Shown piece after piece: positions 46,311 to 58,569 of a stretch of 64,000 nucleotides of DNA. A program made the translations under genes and the position numbers. The notes below the pieces were generated by a model. It did no database searches, was not told where the DNA came from, and saw nothing but the letters and a program-made list of their open reading frames with translations. Source of the stretch: Patagioenas fasciata (taxonomy: Eukaryota > Chordata > Aves > Columbiformes > Columbidae). The DNA lies in NCBI RefSeq assembly GCF_037038585.1, contig NC_092559.1, positions 6,355,488-6,419,487 of the forward strand, written 5' to 3'. Within the stretch, counting starts at the first letter, position 1; every line of letters begins with the position of its first letter.

Positions 46311-47805
46311 GTGCAGAGTCCATGGACCTCAGGCCCTGGAAGAAGATGATGAAACCTCTCAAGAAGTCAAACTCAGATCTAAGCTTCAAAGTTTCTTGCA
46401 ATGTTAATGGGTCCCACTGAGGGACACAACTGAGAAAGCATCCCCAGGGTCAGTTACAGAAGAAAACTGGAGGCAGTGATAACAGATCAGGAAGAGCAAA
46501 GTAAAGATGGCTCTGATGCTGAGTAAACCTGGATGTGTTTCATTAATCAAAGGGCCAAGCCCTGACTTCGTACCATGGGAAGGCAGATCCTCTCCCTCCC
46601 TCGTTGCCCAGGCCCCTTCCTGGACAGTGTGATGTGGGGCTGTGCAAGTCCAAGGACAGGACTACGGTCCCACAGCTCCCAGGTTCCTGGCTGGGGACAA
46701 GGAGGCCATGAGGCCCCTGTGCTGGAAGGACAAGGTGTCTCCTCACAGGCATCAGAGGTGCAGACAACAGCCATAGCCAAGGGGAGAAGGAGCTCATGTC
46801 TGCTGGGGGCTTTCAGCCTCTTTACATCCCTTGATCATCTCCACCACAGCCTGTCCTGTGCTGTGGCATCCCCTGCACCTCTTTCCCTGCAGGCTGCAGA
46901 CATCCCCCCTGCTGCCCCACCTTGCTCTTGTCTGAGCATCTTCCTTCCTTTTCTGAGATCTCTGCATCCTCCCCAGCTGTTCCTTGAAGCACAAAGCCTT
47001 GGGCTGATGCAGACTCCCTCTGCTGACCTGCTCCACCACAGCACTGCCCTTCCAGTCACATTGCTTTCTGCTCATGTCCAGCCTGGACCTCCCCAGCTGC
47101 TCTTTGTGCCATTATTTCTTTCTCATACCATTTTTCACTATTTAGAAAACCTCCACCACCTCTGAAACCACCTCTCAAGCACTCTCAGGCTACTCCTGCA
47201 CTGCTGCAGCCTCCCCAGCGCTGCTGCGCCAGAGCAGCCCAGGTCCCTCAGCATCCCACACCATGTGCACAAGGTGCTGAACCTGCTTGGCAGAGCCCTG
47301 CACTGTCCAGTTCCTCCCTGCTTCTCCAAACTGGGAAGCCGCACACTGGCACACCCCCGTGTGTGTGGGGTCACACCAGTGCTGAACCGAATGGGATGAG
47401 AACTCCAGGTGTCTGGGTCCCCACGCTCCTCCTCATGCAGCCCCGTGTGCAGCTGCCTTGTTCATGGTGAGCGTGTACCACGGGCTGGTGTGGGGACCTT
47501 GGAGTGCCCAGGCCCTTCTCCCTAGGGTTACTGCTCAGTGTGTCAGGTCCTGCTCTGTCCTGATGGATGGGGTTATTGTCCCACCCTGATACAGCACTGG
47601 TCACTTTATCTTGTCAATATTCAGAGTTTTCTGATGGGTAAATACCAGATGCGAGGAACTCTGCCTGGGGACAGACAATGTCAGCTGAAGGCTGAGGATT
47701 CAGCATGAGAGGGCAGAACAACATGGGCAATGTTGTGGTGACTGAACGTCAGCTACTGACCCACTGATGAGGAAGAGGAATGAGATGAGGCCTTCTTCAG
47801 ACAAA
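46311..47805. repeat. Upstream flank of OR-4, no gene
   Basis: The flank is an inverted copy of 54730-56190 and of 28010-29230. It forms one arm of the inverted repeat centred on the CR1 at 48645-51300. Confidence 0.6.
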
Positions 47806-47809
47806 TGAA

Positions 47810-48330
47810 AGAAGCCTCACGTTTCCAGGTCCGTGTCCTTGCGGCAGACCTGAGATATCCCAGTATTTGCAAGGTACCAACCATCCAGGAGGGTTTAGAC
47901 CTCACTGACAACATCTTCCTGACATGGGTGACAGAGGGGTCAGTGAGGTGAGGTGCCCTGTCGGACTTCAAACTTACAAACCAGAAAGAGTTGGTCAGGA
48001 TGGAACATTCAGGGATGGGAAAGTGGAGCTGAGGCTCCTGGGAGATGATAACAAGGCAAAGAGCAGGATTTCAGGAGAGCAAGCTTTGGCCTGCTGAGGG
48101 ACCTGCTTGGGTCCTATGGGACATGACCTTGGTGTCTGCAGTGCTTTTCTCTCACATTTCCTCTCTCCTCTCTCCCACCTGCTGTTGTGCAGCGGTTTTA
48201 CACTTTCTCAAATACAATATCCCAGAGGTGCTGCCAGCATCACTGAGTGGCTCAGATTTGGCAAGGAGTGGGTCCATCTTGGAGCATCTGAAATCAGCTC
48301 TGTCTGTTGTCTGTCAAACTCCTGATGTCG
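47810..48330 (+). mobile_element. CR1 endonuclease relic (OR-4 unit)
   Basis: The forward frames read LRYPSICKVP, LTDNIFLTWVTEGSVR and LTNQKELVRMEHS, resembling CR1 FNYPDICW, DDNFLTQVIEEPTRRG and [11 protein letters not shown]. It is the inverted counterpart of 27060-27430 and 54200-54720. Confidence 0.55.
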
Positions 48331-48399
48331 TCTTAGAGAGGTGACAACTGTAGCACATCAATACCTACCCCCAGTTCCAAGACTTTGCCATGTAAACCC

Positions 48400-48640
48400 A
48401 ATAGAGAGTGACAATGTGTTGGATATTACCAGCTACATGATCATGGAGAAGAAATGGAAAAGATCTTCTGTCAGTAACTCAAGCAAGTCTCCAGTCAATG
48501 AGCAGGTTCCTATGGGGAACTGTAATTACCCTGCCATTCACTGGTAGGCAAAACAGCAGCTGCCAACAATCCAGAGAACCTTGGGCCAACTGCTTAACAG
48601 AAGGGAGGGAATCATCTCTCCAAGTACCCATGAAAAGAAG
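48400..48640 (+). mobile_element. CR1 endonuclease relic, truncated by axis
   Basis: This is the inverted counterpart of 53990-54150 and 3790-3940 (ATGAGCAGGTTCCTATGGGG on the plus strand). It ends at the young CR1, so the rest of this older relic is missing from this arm. Confidence 0.5.
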
Positions 48641-48644
48641 CATT

Positions 48645-51300
48645 TCGCAGTATCACAGTATCACAGTATGTTTGAGATTGGAAGGGACGTCGAAAGATCA
48701 TCCAGTCCAATCCCCGAGCTGGAGCAGGATCGCCTAGGTGAGGTCACACGTGAACATGTCCAGGCGGGCTTTGAATGTCTCCAGAGAAGGAGACTCCACA
48801 ATCCCCCTGGGCAGCCTGGTCCAGGCTCTGTCACCCTCACTGAGAAGAAGTTTTTTCTCAAGTTTAAGTGGAACCTCTTGTGTTCCAGCTTGATCCCATT
48901 GCCCCTTGTCCTATCATTGTTTGCCACTGAGAAGAGCCTGGCTCCATCCTCGTGGCACTCACCCTTTATATATTTATAAACATTAATAAGGTCACCCCTC
49001 AGTCTCCTCTTCTCCAAACTAAAGAGACCCAACTCCCTCAGCCTTTCTCCATAAGGGAGATGCTCCACTCCCTTAATCATCTTTGTTGCCCTATGCTGGG
49101 CCCTCTCCAGCAGTTCCCTGTCCTTCTGGAACTGAGAGGCCCAGAACTGGACACAATATTCCAGATGGGGTCTCACCAGGGCGGAGTAGAGGGGAAGGAG
49201 GACCTCTCTTGATCTACTAACCACCCCTCTTCTTATACACCCGAGGATACCATTGGCCTTCTTGGCCACAAGGGCACAGTGCTGGCTCATGGTCATCCTG
49301 TTGTCCACCAGGACCCCCAGGTCCCTTTCCCCTACACTGCTCTCTAATATGTAATTTCCCAACCTATACTGGAACCTGGGGTTGTTCCTGCGCAGATGCA
49401 GGACTCTACACTTTCCCTTGTTAAATTCCATCAGGTTATCCCCCGCCCAACTCTCCAGCCTGCCCAGGTCCCGCTGGATGGCAGCACAGCCTTCTGGCGT
49501 GTCAGCCACTCCTCCCAGCTTAGTGTCATCAGCAAACTTGCTGATAGTACACTCAATTCCCTCATCCAAATCGTTAATGAATATATTGAATAATATTGGC
49601 CCCAGTACTGACCCCTGAGGCACTGCACTAGGTTCAGGCCTCCAAGTGGACTCCGCACCATTGACCACCTCACTATTGTCTAGATGACACCTCCTCAACT
49701 TAGCGGTGAGGATGCTGTGGGAGACTGTGTCAAAGGCTTTACTGAAGTCAAGGTAGACCACATCCACCGCTCTGCAATCATCCATCCACCTTGTTACATT
49801 CTCATAAAAGGCTATGAGATTGGTCAAGCATGACTTACCCTTGGTAAAGCCATGCTGACTACCCCTAATGACCCTTTTATCCTTGACATGCCTTGAGATG
49901 ACACCAAGGATAAGCTGTTCCATTACTTTCCCAGGGATGGAGGTGAGGCTGACGGGTCTATAATTACCCGGGTCCTCCATCTTGCCCTTTTTGAAGACTG
50001 GAGTGACATTTGCTTTCCTCCAATCCTTGGGCACCTCTCCCATTTCCCAAGACTTGGCAAAAATGATGGAGAGCAGTCTCGCAATGACTTCAGCCAGCTC
50101 CCTCAGCACCCGCGGATGCATCCCATCTGGACCCATGGATTTATGGATGTCCAGACTATTTAATTGCTCCCTAATCCAGTCCTCATCGACTAAAGCAAAC
50201 TCCTCCATTGACCTGGCTTCATCTGGGGTCTCAGGGGTACAGGGCTCCCCAGGACAGCCTCCAACAGAGTAGACAGAGACAAAGAAGGCATTCAGTAACC
50301 CTGCCTTCTCTGTGTCTTCCGCCACCAGAGCACCCACCCCATTCATCAGTGGGCCTACATTACCTCTGATATTAGTTTTATCTGCTATGTATTTGAAAAA
50401 GTTCTTCTTGCTGTCCTTGACCCCTCTCGCCAGCTGTAATTCTAAGGAGGCCTTGGCTACCCTAGCTGCCTTCCTACATCCTCTAACAGCAGCCTCGTAT
50501 TCCTCCCAAGTGGCCAGCCCCTGCTTCCATGACCTGTAAACTCTCCTCTTCTGCTTGAGCATACCCAACAGATCCCTATTCAACCACACAGGCCTCCTGA
50601 CTCCCTTCCTCGACTTCCTACGTGTGGGGATGCTCTGATCCTGAGCATGGAAGAAGCAATCTCTGAATGCAATCCAGCTCTCTTGGGCCCCTTTTCCTTC
50701 AAGTAGTCTTGCCCATGTGATTTCCCCCAGCAATTGCTTGAAAAGGCCGAAATTAGCCCTGACAAAGTCCAGGGTTGCAATTCTACTTGCTATTCTGTTC
50801 CTGCCACACGAGATGCTGAACTCCACCATCTCGTGGTCACTGCAACCCAGGCAGCCCTCGACCTTTACTGCTTCGACCAGACCCTCTTTGTTAGTGAGGA
50901 TGAGATCCAGCAGTGCACCTCTCCTGGTCGGCTCCTCCACCATCTGCATGAGGAAGTTATCATCAATGCACTGGAGGAACCTCTTGGACTGTGGCTGGCT
51001 GGCTGAATGGTCCTTCCAGCAAACATCAGGGAAGTTAAAATCACCCACAACAACCAGGGCCTGAGACGGTGAGGCCACTCTCAGCTGCGCATAGAAGGCC
51101 TCATCAACCTCCTCAGCCTGATCTGGTGGCCTGTAATAGACACCTACAACCGTATCACCCCTGCCAGCCTGCCCCTTGATCCTGACCCATACACTCTCAA
51201 CTCGTTCCTCATCCGCTCCTGGGCAGAATTTAGTACATTGCAGTTGCTCTCTCACATAGAGAGCAGCTCCACCACCACGCCTGGCTGGCCTGTCTTTCCT
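48645..51300 (-). mobile_element. Young, 5'-truncated CR1 LINE
   Basis: The 3' end is at the left with a CACAGTAT octamer tail (48653-48669), a variant of the usual CACAGAAT. The 5' end breaks at about 51300, inside the endonuclease domain, because the unit sequence GCTGGCAGAATGTCTCAC (as at 1131) resumes there. CR1 moves by target-primed reverse transcription and usually lacks its 5' end, as here. Its frame is open for over 870 codons, so it is by far the youngest copy in the window. It sits at the axis between the minus OR-4 unit and the plus OR-5 unit. Confidence 0.93.
48661..51300 (-). CDS. CR1 ORF2 (endonuclease and reverse transcriptase), partial
   Basis: This encodes the retrotransposition enzyme of CR1. 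The AP-endonuclease part begins mid-domain ([14 protein letters not shown]) and keeps [13 protein letters not shown] (near 51017-51057) and CSDHEMVEF (near 50819-50848). The RT part has [43 protein letters not shown], the catalytic FADD (49525-49536) and [10 protein letters not shown]. Between the SKAFDTV and GSVLGP blocks about 15 residues are missing in frame compared with the copy at 36010-36090: LDNSEVVNG stands where LDERVV to VVNG is expected (near 49670). The last 50 codons (EPGPGCPGG) read in a shifted phase relative to the usual EAWTRLPRG, as in the copy at 33127. An ATG at 51360 is outside the element. It is probably inactive. Confidence 0.85.
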   Translation of the reverse strand, partial: RKDRPARRGGGAALYVREQLQCTKFCPGADEERVESVWVRIKGQAGRGDTVVGVYYRPPDQAEEVDEAFYAQLRVASPSQALVVVGDFNFPDVCWKDHSASQPQSKRFLQCIDDNFLMQMVEEPTRRGALLDLILTNKEGLVEAVKVEGCLGCSDHEMVEFSISCGRNRIASRIATLDFVRANFGLFKQLLGEITWARLLEGKGAQESWIAFRDCFFHAQDQSIPTRRKSRKGVRRPVWLNRDLLGMLKQKRRVYRSWKQGLATWEEYEAAVRGCRKAARVAKASLELQLARGVKDSKKNFFKYIADKTNIRGNVGPLMNGVGALVAEDTEKAGLLNAFFVSVYSVGGCPGEPCTPETPDEARSMEEFALVDEDWIREQLNSLDIHKSMGPDGMHPRVLRELAEVIARLLSIIFAKSWEMGEVPKDWRKANVTPVFKKGKMEDPGNYRPVSLTSIPGKVMEQLILGVISRHVKDKRVIRGSQHGFTKGKSCLTNLIAFYENVTRWMDDCRAVDVVYLDFSKAFDTVSHSILTAKLRRCHLDNSEVVNGAESTWRPEPSAVPQGSVLGPILFNIFINDLDEGIECTISKFADDTKLGGVADTPEGCAAIQRDLGRLESWAGDNLMEFNKGKCRVLHLRRNNPRFQYRLGNYILESSVGERDLGVLVDNRMTMSQHCALVAKKANGILGCIRRGVVSRSREVLLPLYSALVRPHLEYCVQFWASQFQKDRELLERAQHRATKMIKGVEHLPYGERLRELGLFSLEKRRLRGDLINVYKYIKGECHEDGARLFSVANNDRTRGNGIKLEHKRFHLNLRKNFFSVRVTEPGPGCPGGLWSLLLWRHSKPAWTCSRVTSPRRSCSSSGIGLDDLSTSLPISNIL

Positions 51301-53430
51301 GCTGGCAGAATGTCTCACAGCCCCCACTGAGGAGGGCAGGGGGTTGGGAGATGGGAGCACGTTTCAGTTTCCAGATCCCAGGACAGAGCCCAAACCATCC
51401 TGCCCTTGAACTCTGGCATCCAATTCCTTGAGCTGCACAGCTGGTGGGCTTCTGTGGACAATCATGTTAAAAAGCATCCTTCAAGTGTTTGTGTAATACG
51501 TCTAGGAATGTCAGTTTTTAAAGAAAAAAAAAAGTTTAGCATGCTTATATTTAAATATCTGTAAAATAGTACTCTGTATCCGTGATAGCCCCTCTGGCAA
51601 TGACAATTAAATAGATATTTGCACTATAAGGCATGATACCCCATCCACAAGAACACATCTACGTGGATCAGATGAAGGGTGGTCTGGCAAATGTCACCCT
51701 TTGTGTCCCCAGGTGCACGGACACTGCTCATGTGCCTCTGCAGAGAGTGGCAGGAGCTGGATCCCCTTCTTGGGACAGACTCCTTCCAGGAGAGACACAG
51801 ACACAGGGGGAACTCATCAGGGCTTTACTGCATTTCACTTGGCATCAGTTCTGACACATTGGGTGCTGTCCTGTGACTGCCCTTTCTGCACAAATGATCA
51901 TACAAAGACAACCATTTAGTAAGACATGTCCATAAAGGGTCTGTTATGGACAAGAAAGCTCACCATAAACTCTGGAGAGAGCAAAGAAGTTTATTATTAT
52001 CACCATGAAGAACCAAGAAGCTCAAGGCCTCTTCTGAAGAGTGGGAGGCCCTGAGCAGCCGTGCTTGGCCATGTGTAGGTGTGGGAGAGGGTCAGGACAT
52101 GTCAGGGAGAAGCAATGAGATGGCTGATGACTTCAGTGAACCCTTCCAGCCATGTCTGAGCCCAGAAACGGAAAGCAGTTGATGTCTGCAGGTGGAGGAG
52201 GAATAGGAGGAAGATTTTCCTGGCAATATGGAAGGAAGAAAGGCCTCTCGGGCTACTCATGTATGGCAGTGACATTTCCATCCTGTGGGCATGGCTGTGC
52301 CTGGGAGATGGGGAATGGCTGCTGCTGGGGTGTTTGTGCTCAGTCATGGCCCATGAGCTGACCTTGCTCTGCTCCTCTCTTTCACTGCCCACACTTGGAT
52401 GGTCCTCAGGAATCATCCATGAGCCTGGTGGATGCATGAACCTCCTGGAGCGATGGGATACGGATCCAAACAGAGGATTCAAGCAAGTTTGGGACTGGGA
52501 CATTGAGGTGATTGGTGACCATTGCCAGGTGCGTGAAAGAAGCTGGATGAGTTGTGAAGAACTCACAGACATTTCTAACTCTACAGAAAACCGAGCCTTG
52601 CAGTTAAAGCAACAGCACTTTACATAAAACCCATCCTCAAAACACAAAACACTCACACTGACCACAAGAAAAGCCTTGAAAACTATTTGCGAATAATTTA
52701 CCAGGCCCCAGCTCAGCCATTCCGGTAACAAAATCATCAAGGGCTGACATGGCATCAGAGCCACCTCCACATGGCCCTCACCACCTGTAACCAGTGTCTC
52801 CAAGTCTTTCCTTCACCAGCCTCCAGGGACAGGGACCTGCACTGGTTGTTTCCTTCACAGCTGTGTCAGTGATGGCCCTTCATGGGACCTTAAACACCCT
52901 CAGAAACTTGGGGCTTGCTTCTGCCTTTCACTTCATCAGAGGTTTGTTCATTCTTTCAGTAGCTGCCATTCAGGATCAGGGCAGCAGAGGGCTCATTAAC
53001 ATTGAAAATCCTCTTACAAGCCAAGGTTCTGTGCATCATTTTCTTAAAGGCTTCGAGTCTGGTGTGGATGATTAGGGGGATTTCAGGAACAGCCAAGCAG
53101 AGAGCATTTCCACAAGAAACAGCAATAAAGCCAAATTTCTTCTGTTTCCTTCCCTGCTCGCCCTTCCCTCCCTTTCCAGAACAGGTGGCATCAACAGCCT
53201 CCTGTTCATATTGATGTGGAGCGTCTCAGGATAAGACTGAATGTATTGGAAAAGTGGGTGCCTAAATCACCATGTGAGTGAGGAGATATGCCAGGACACC
53301 TCAAGAGGAATCACACAACTCTGGACCAATACGTGGACGTTCTTGGGAATCTCAGGTGCCACAGCACAGTGATACTTGTGTTCAGGGAGCTGGTCAAGTG
53401 ACCCAACTCCTGTTCTGTAATGGTGTCTGA
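51300..53430. repeat. OR-5 unit left block, no gene
   Basis: The block is a direct copy of 1130-3050 with high similarity by eye, and shares 51660-53430 with 24550-26530. It carries no recognised gene. The 233-codon minus frame (52102-52803) is the diverged partner of 1927-2562. Confidence 0.6.
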
Positions 53431-54150
53431 GTTTGCTCAGGTCACCCCTGACTTGAGCCCCATCCACTGCTGGGTGTTCTCCAGACTCCTGCCTTCAGGA
53501 ACAAAGTTCCAGGACACCTTGCTGGTGAAGATGGAGGCAAAGAAGCCATGGAGAACCTCAGTCCTGTCTGATTCTACTCGTATGAAATTCAGCAGCAGGC
53601 CCATGATCGCCCTGTCTATTCTTTTTTTTTGTAAGGAAGCAGTGTCAGCTCATCTTGCTGCCCTCAGCCTCCCCTTTAGGTATCTAGTCCAGGGCAGTTT
53701 TGGAATCATCTCTGCATCCATGGCCAAGGTTTCTGAATTCCTGCTTTGCAGCTTCCCCTGATTCCACCTCCTGTGTGCTGCCTTTGTCTGCTGGCCTTCC
53801 TCCCTCCTCTCTGGTGCCCGGGACCCCACTACTTCCTGGTCACGACAGCCAAGGTGGAAACAGATGCTCACATCCCTCACCAGCTCTTCCTTCTTTGTCA
53901 GTACCAGATCCAGGTGAGCATCACCCTTGTTGCCCATCAGGCAGGCATGTTAATAAGTTGGCCCAAGATCCTTTGAACTGTTGGCACCTGAAGCTTTGCG
54001 TGGCCAGTGAATATCAGGCAACTACAGTTCCCCATAGGAACCTGCTCGTTGACTGGAGACATTCTAAGGTTGCTGACAGAAGATCTTTTCCATTTCTTCT
54101 TCATGATAAAGTAGTTTGTAACATCTAATGGATTTATGTGGTAAAGTCTT
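53430..54150 (-). mobile_element. Old CR1 endonuclease relic (OR-5 unit)
   Basis: The minus frame 53650-53937 reads GDAHLDLVLTKKEELVRDV then LGCRDQEVV and LPWTRYLKGRL, aligning with CR1 [18 protein letters not shown] and VPWxxxLxGRG. It is the counterpart of 3055-3940. Confidence 0.7.
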
Positions 54151-54199
54151 GGAAATGGGGGTGAGTGTGGATGTGCTACAGCTGTCACCTCTCTGAGAA

Positions 54200-54720
54200 G
54201 CCAACAGGTGTTCGACTGACATCAGACAGAGGCGATTTCAGCTGCTCCAAGATGGACCCACACCTTGCCACATCCGAGCCACTCAGTAATATTGGCAGCA
54301 CCTCTGTGATGTTTTATTTGAGAAAGGGTAAAAAACGCTGCACAACAGCAGGTGGGAGAGAGGAGAGAGGAAATGTGAGAGAAAAGCACTGCAGACACCA
54401 AGGTCATATCCCATAGGACCCAAGCAGGTCCCTCAGCAGGCCAAAGCTTGCTCTCCTGAAATCCTGCTCTTGGCCTTGTTATCATCTCCCAGGAGCCTCA
54501 GCTCCACTTTCCCATCCCTGACTGTTCCATCCTGACCAACTCTTTCTGGTTTGTAAGTGTGAAGTCCCACAGGGCACCTCACCTCACTGACTCCTCAGTC
54601 ACCCGTGTCAGGAAGATGTTGTCAATGAGCTCCAACCCCTCCTGGATGGCTGGTACCTTGCAGATATTGGGATATCTCAGGTCTGTCATGAGGACACTGC
54701 CCTGGAAACATGAGGTTTCT
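54200..54720 (-). mobile_element. Second CR1 endonuclease relic (OR-5 unit)
   Basis: The minus strand reads LRYPNICKVP, LIDNIFLTRVTEESVR, then LWDFTLTNQKELVRM. It matches the same CR1 endonuclease blocks as 27060-27430 and 47810-48330 but with a longer trailing segment. Confidence 0.6.
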
Positions 54721-56190
54721 TTCATTTGTCTGAAGGAGGCCTCATCTAATTCCTCTTCCTGATCAGTGAGTCTGTACCTGATGTCCAGTGATCACAGCAT
54801 TGCCCTCCTCAATGTTCAGCTGACATTGTCTGTCCCCAGGCAGAGCTCCATGCATCTGTTATTTACCCATCAGATAACTCTGAATATTGACAAGATGAAG
54901 TGACCAGTGCTGTATCAGAGTGGGACAATAACCCCGTCCATCAGGACAGAGAAGGACCCAACACGCTGAGCAGTGACCCTGAGAAGGGCCTGGGCACTCC
55001 AAGGTCCCCACTCCAGCCCGTGGTGCACGCTCACCATGAACAAGGCAGCTGCACACGGGGCTGCATGAGGAGGAGCGTGGGGACCCAGACACCTGGAGTT
55101 CTCATCCCATTCGGTTCAGCACTGGTGTGACCCCACACACACGGGGGTGTGCCAGTGTGTGGCTTCCCAGTTTGGAGAAGCAGGGAGGAACTGGAGAGAG
55201 CAGGGCTCTGCCAAGGCAGGTTCAGCACCTTGTGCACGTGGTGTGGGATGCTGAGGGACCTGAGCTGCTTTGGCCCAGCAGCGCTGGGGAGGCAGCAGCA
55301 GTGCAGGGGTAGCCAGAGAGTGCTTGAAGGGTGGTTTCAGAGGTGGTGGAGGTTTTCTGCATAGTGGGAAAGAGTATGAGAAATAAATAATGGCCCAAAG
55401 TGCAGCTGGGGAGGTCCAGGCTGGACATGAGCAGAAAGCAATGTGACTGGAAGGGCAGTGCTGTGGTGGAGCAGGTCAGCAGAGGGAGTCTGCATCAGCC
55501 GAAGGCTTTGTGCTTCAAGGAACAGCTGGGGAGGATGGAGAGATCTCAGCAAAGGGAGGAAGATGCTCAGACAAGAGCAAGGTGGGGCAGCAGGGGGGAT
55601 GTCTGCAGCCTGCAGGGAAAGAGGTGCAGGGGATGCCACAGCACAGGACAGGCTGTGGTGGAGATGATCAAGGGATGTAAAGAGGCTGAAAGCCCCCAGC
55701 AGACATGAGCTCCTTCTCCCCTTGGCTATGGCTGTTGTCTGCACCTCTGATGCCTGTGAGGAGACACCTTGTCCTTCCAGAACAGGGGCCTCATGGCCTC
55801 CTTGTCCCCAGCCAGGACCATGGGAGGTGTGGGACCATAGTCCTGCCCTTGGCCTTGCACAGCCCCACATCACATTGTCCAGGAAGGGCCCTCGGCAACG
55901 TGGGAGGGGCAGGATCTGCCTTCCCAGGGCTGGGGTCAGAGCTTGGCCCTTTGGTTAATGAAAGACAACCAGGTTTACTCAGCATCAGAGCCACCTTTGC
56001 TTTTCCTGACTAGTCATCACTACCTCCATTTTTCTGCTCTAACCAACCCTGGGGACATTTCCTCAGTAGTGTTCCCCAATGGGATCCATTGACTTAACAA
56101 GAAACTTTGGAGTTTGAATCTGACTTTGACTTCTTGAGAGGTTTCTTCAGCTTCCTCCAGGTCTTGAGGTCCATGGACTCAGCACCAAAG
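54720..56190. repeat. Upstream flank of OR-5, no gene
   Basis: The flank is a direct copy of 28010-29230 and an inverted copy of 46311-47805. It lacks the 410-base insertion seen at 27600-28010. No gene is recognised. Confidence 0.6.
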
Positions 56191-56460
56191 CCACCAGAGG
56201 GGTCATTAAAGCGCCTTGGGCTGCTCCTGTGCTGCTGAGCTGGGCTGGGCTCCTGGGACAGAGGGAGCTCCTGGCAAGCGGCAGCGCTGCAGAGAGACAG
56301 CTCTGCCCAGGAGCAGCTCCTCTGCGCAGCGCAGCAGGGCTGAGGGCTCTGCCTGGGGATCTCAGGGAGACGAGCAAGGCAGAGAGAGATTAAAGGTGGT
56401 CAGGACTGGGAGGATGACTGAGAGCTCACTGGAGGAGAAACCTTTGCAGCCCTTGCCATG
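56190..56460 (+). other. Predicted 5' non-coding exon of OR-5
   Basis: The exon matches those of OR-1, OR-3 and OR-4, ending CCATG before GTAAGT at 56461. It is much closer to them than to the OR-2 exon, although the intron core is of OR-2 type. Confidence 0.6.
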
Positions 56461-58546
56461 GTAAGTCTCTGGGTGCAGGGCAATGCAGCTGTAGCTCCTG
56501 GAGCCATTTCCTAAAACTGGTACAGGCACAGCTGGTGGGATCTGTAAGGAGGGGGCTCTTGTCTGGCAATGTTGAACGGCTGTGAAGCCGGGTGAGCACC
56601 AAGGGGTGCCCAGGGCTGTCCTGCAGAGCAGGGTCCCTGCACCCCAGGGCTGTGCCAGGGAAGGGACTCTGCCGCCTGCCAGGGTCAGTGCTCAGCCTGA
56701 CCGGGGAGATCCCAACAACACCGAGGGGAGAAGATGTAGGTAGAAGGAGCAAACCCTATTAGGGCAGTAAAGGTGCTTCTGCTGTGGAGAGGGTGCTGTA
56801 TGAGTCAGTGCTGCTCACAGCTCCAGATCACCCCCAGGACTTTTACAGGGGGATGCCTCAAGAAGAAGATCAATGCAAGGATTACCAGACAGATAAGGAA
56901 CTTTCCTGAGCCTGTCTTTTCAGTTTCCTCTCCCAAGGGGTGAGGGGTGCAGGAAAGGATAAAATGAAAATGAGCTCTCATGCTTAAACAAGTCACTGAG
57001 ACTCCTGAACTGCAACTCTGAGTGATCAGCACATCTGCCAGAAGGCTCATAACATCCCTTCACCACCCCTCTGCCTGTGCACAGCACCTGCATCACCTTG
57101 GCTGGACCCCTCAGCCTAGTCTGACCTGTCCTGTTTTCCAGCCTGGAAACAGGAAGATGCCCCCAGGCAGTGCCCTGTGAACAGGCAGGATCTGTAGGGC
57201 CAGGGGGAGGGCACAGAGGGTGGGATGGGGTCTGTGAGCACTGACAGGGAAGAGACATGGACAGGGAAACACCTCCCAGGGGCAGAATCTCCACGCAGCA
57301 GGGAAATGATCAGAAATGAGAGGAAACTAAACCCGGAATTGTTATGAGAGGGAGAACAGAGAAAAGTCCCTGTGATCCCCTGCAGTGCAGATCCCTCCTG
57401 TGAGCAGCCCCCTGGCCTCCGGTCCCACCCAGCAAAGCCTCTGCCCTCAGGGCCGGGGGCTCCAAGGCATGAAGCAGCTCCTGTGCAGCCAGAGCTCCAG
57501 TTCCTCTGCAGAGCACAGGGGCTGAGAGCAGCTGCCCGGCAATGTTGGTGTCTGGGAGGTGGCTGCACAGCTGGGGAAGGGTGACGCTGTCTGAGTGCCC
57601 GGCTGCCTCTGCCCTGGCCTCTCTCACACCCACCCTCACCGCATTGTCCTTCTTGCTCCCCTGCTCTGGGTCACTGCTGTTGGGATCTTGTTCTTGCTGT
57701 CAGGCTCTCTGGGGATGGGAGTTTCAGCTGCAGAGTCACAGCCTGATCTTGTGGGTCCTTTCCTGCAGGTGTGTCCATGGGAACACGTGTCCAGCTTTGC
57801 TCTGACCTGTGGGGTGTGGGCAATTCAGTCTGTGGGGCTGGGGAATGAGCAGTGTGTTTCTTGGGTTAAACGTGGGGTGCTGAGACCTTGGGAAAGGCTG
57901 AGACAAGTCATGGTGTGAGGTGGATCCCTCTGCTCTCAGCAGTGCCTGGTGGCTTTTCAGGGTAACATGGGAGTGTGATCAGGCTCCATCTCAGAAAGGT
58001 GCCAACCCAGGGCAGTTGGAGCAAGACAGAGGGACAGAGCAGCTGCCCTCACTCTGCACTGACCCACAGGCATCCTCTGGTCTCACAGGACTCGCTCTGT
58101 TCACGGTGAATGAGTCAGAAATGCTGAGGGTTTCTGGGATATAAGAACACTCTCCTGGGAATATGAAGAAAGCTGTAAAACACCCAAATGTCTCAAGCTT
58201 CGTTCTGCCATCCTTTGTCATTCTTTCTGAGAGTGCAGATGCTGACAGGCCCTTCTGCACCAGCAGCAGTTTCAGATGACAACTTCGAGCCCCAGGTCTG
58301 TCTCCTGCCCCCCGTTCCCATGACCCCTGCTGCAGAGCAGGGCTGGCTTCCCAACAGCCAGTGGACACAGGCCCTTCTGCTCACGGCACCTCTAGCCAGC
58401 ACCAGCCAGGGCTCAGACACGGAGCTGGAAGAAGGTCTGGAAAAGGACAAGAGGGTCTGGAGCAGGGGAGGGTGTGTGAGAAATGGCTTTGATTTTCCCC
58501 AGAGAAGTCTCCCCTAACTTGTCACTGTCTTTACTTCTTGAGTCAG
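56461..58546 (+). other. OR-5 intron, core type B
   Basis: The intron is 2086 bases. The first 250 bases match type A introns up to GGGAGATCCC (56713). Sequence then switches to the OR-2 type until about 58488, where GATTTTCCCCAGAGAAGTCTCC rejoins the common end. The acceptor is AG at 58545-58546. Confidence 0.6.
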
Positions 58547-58569
58547 TGCCCCATGTCCAGAAACAGCAA

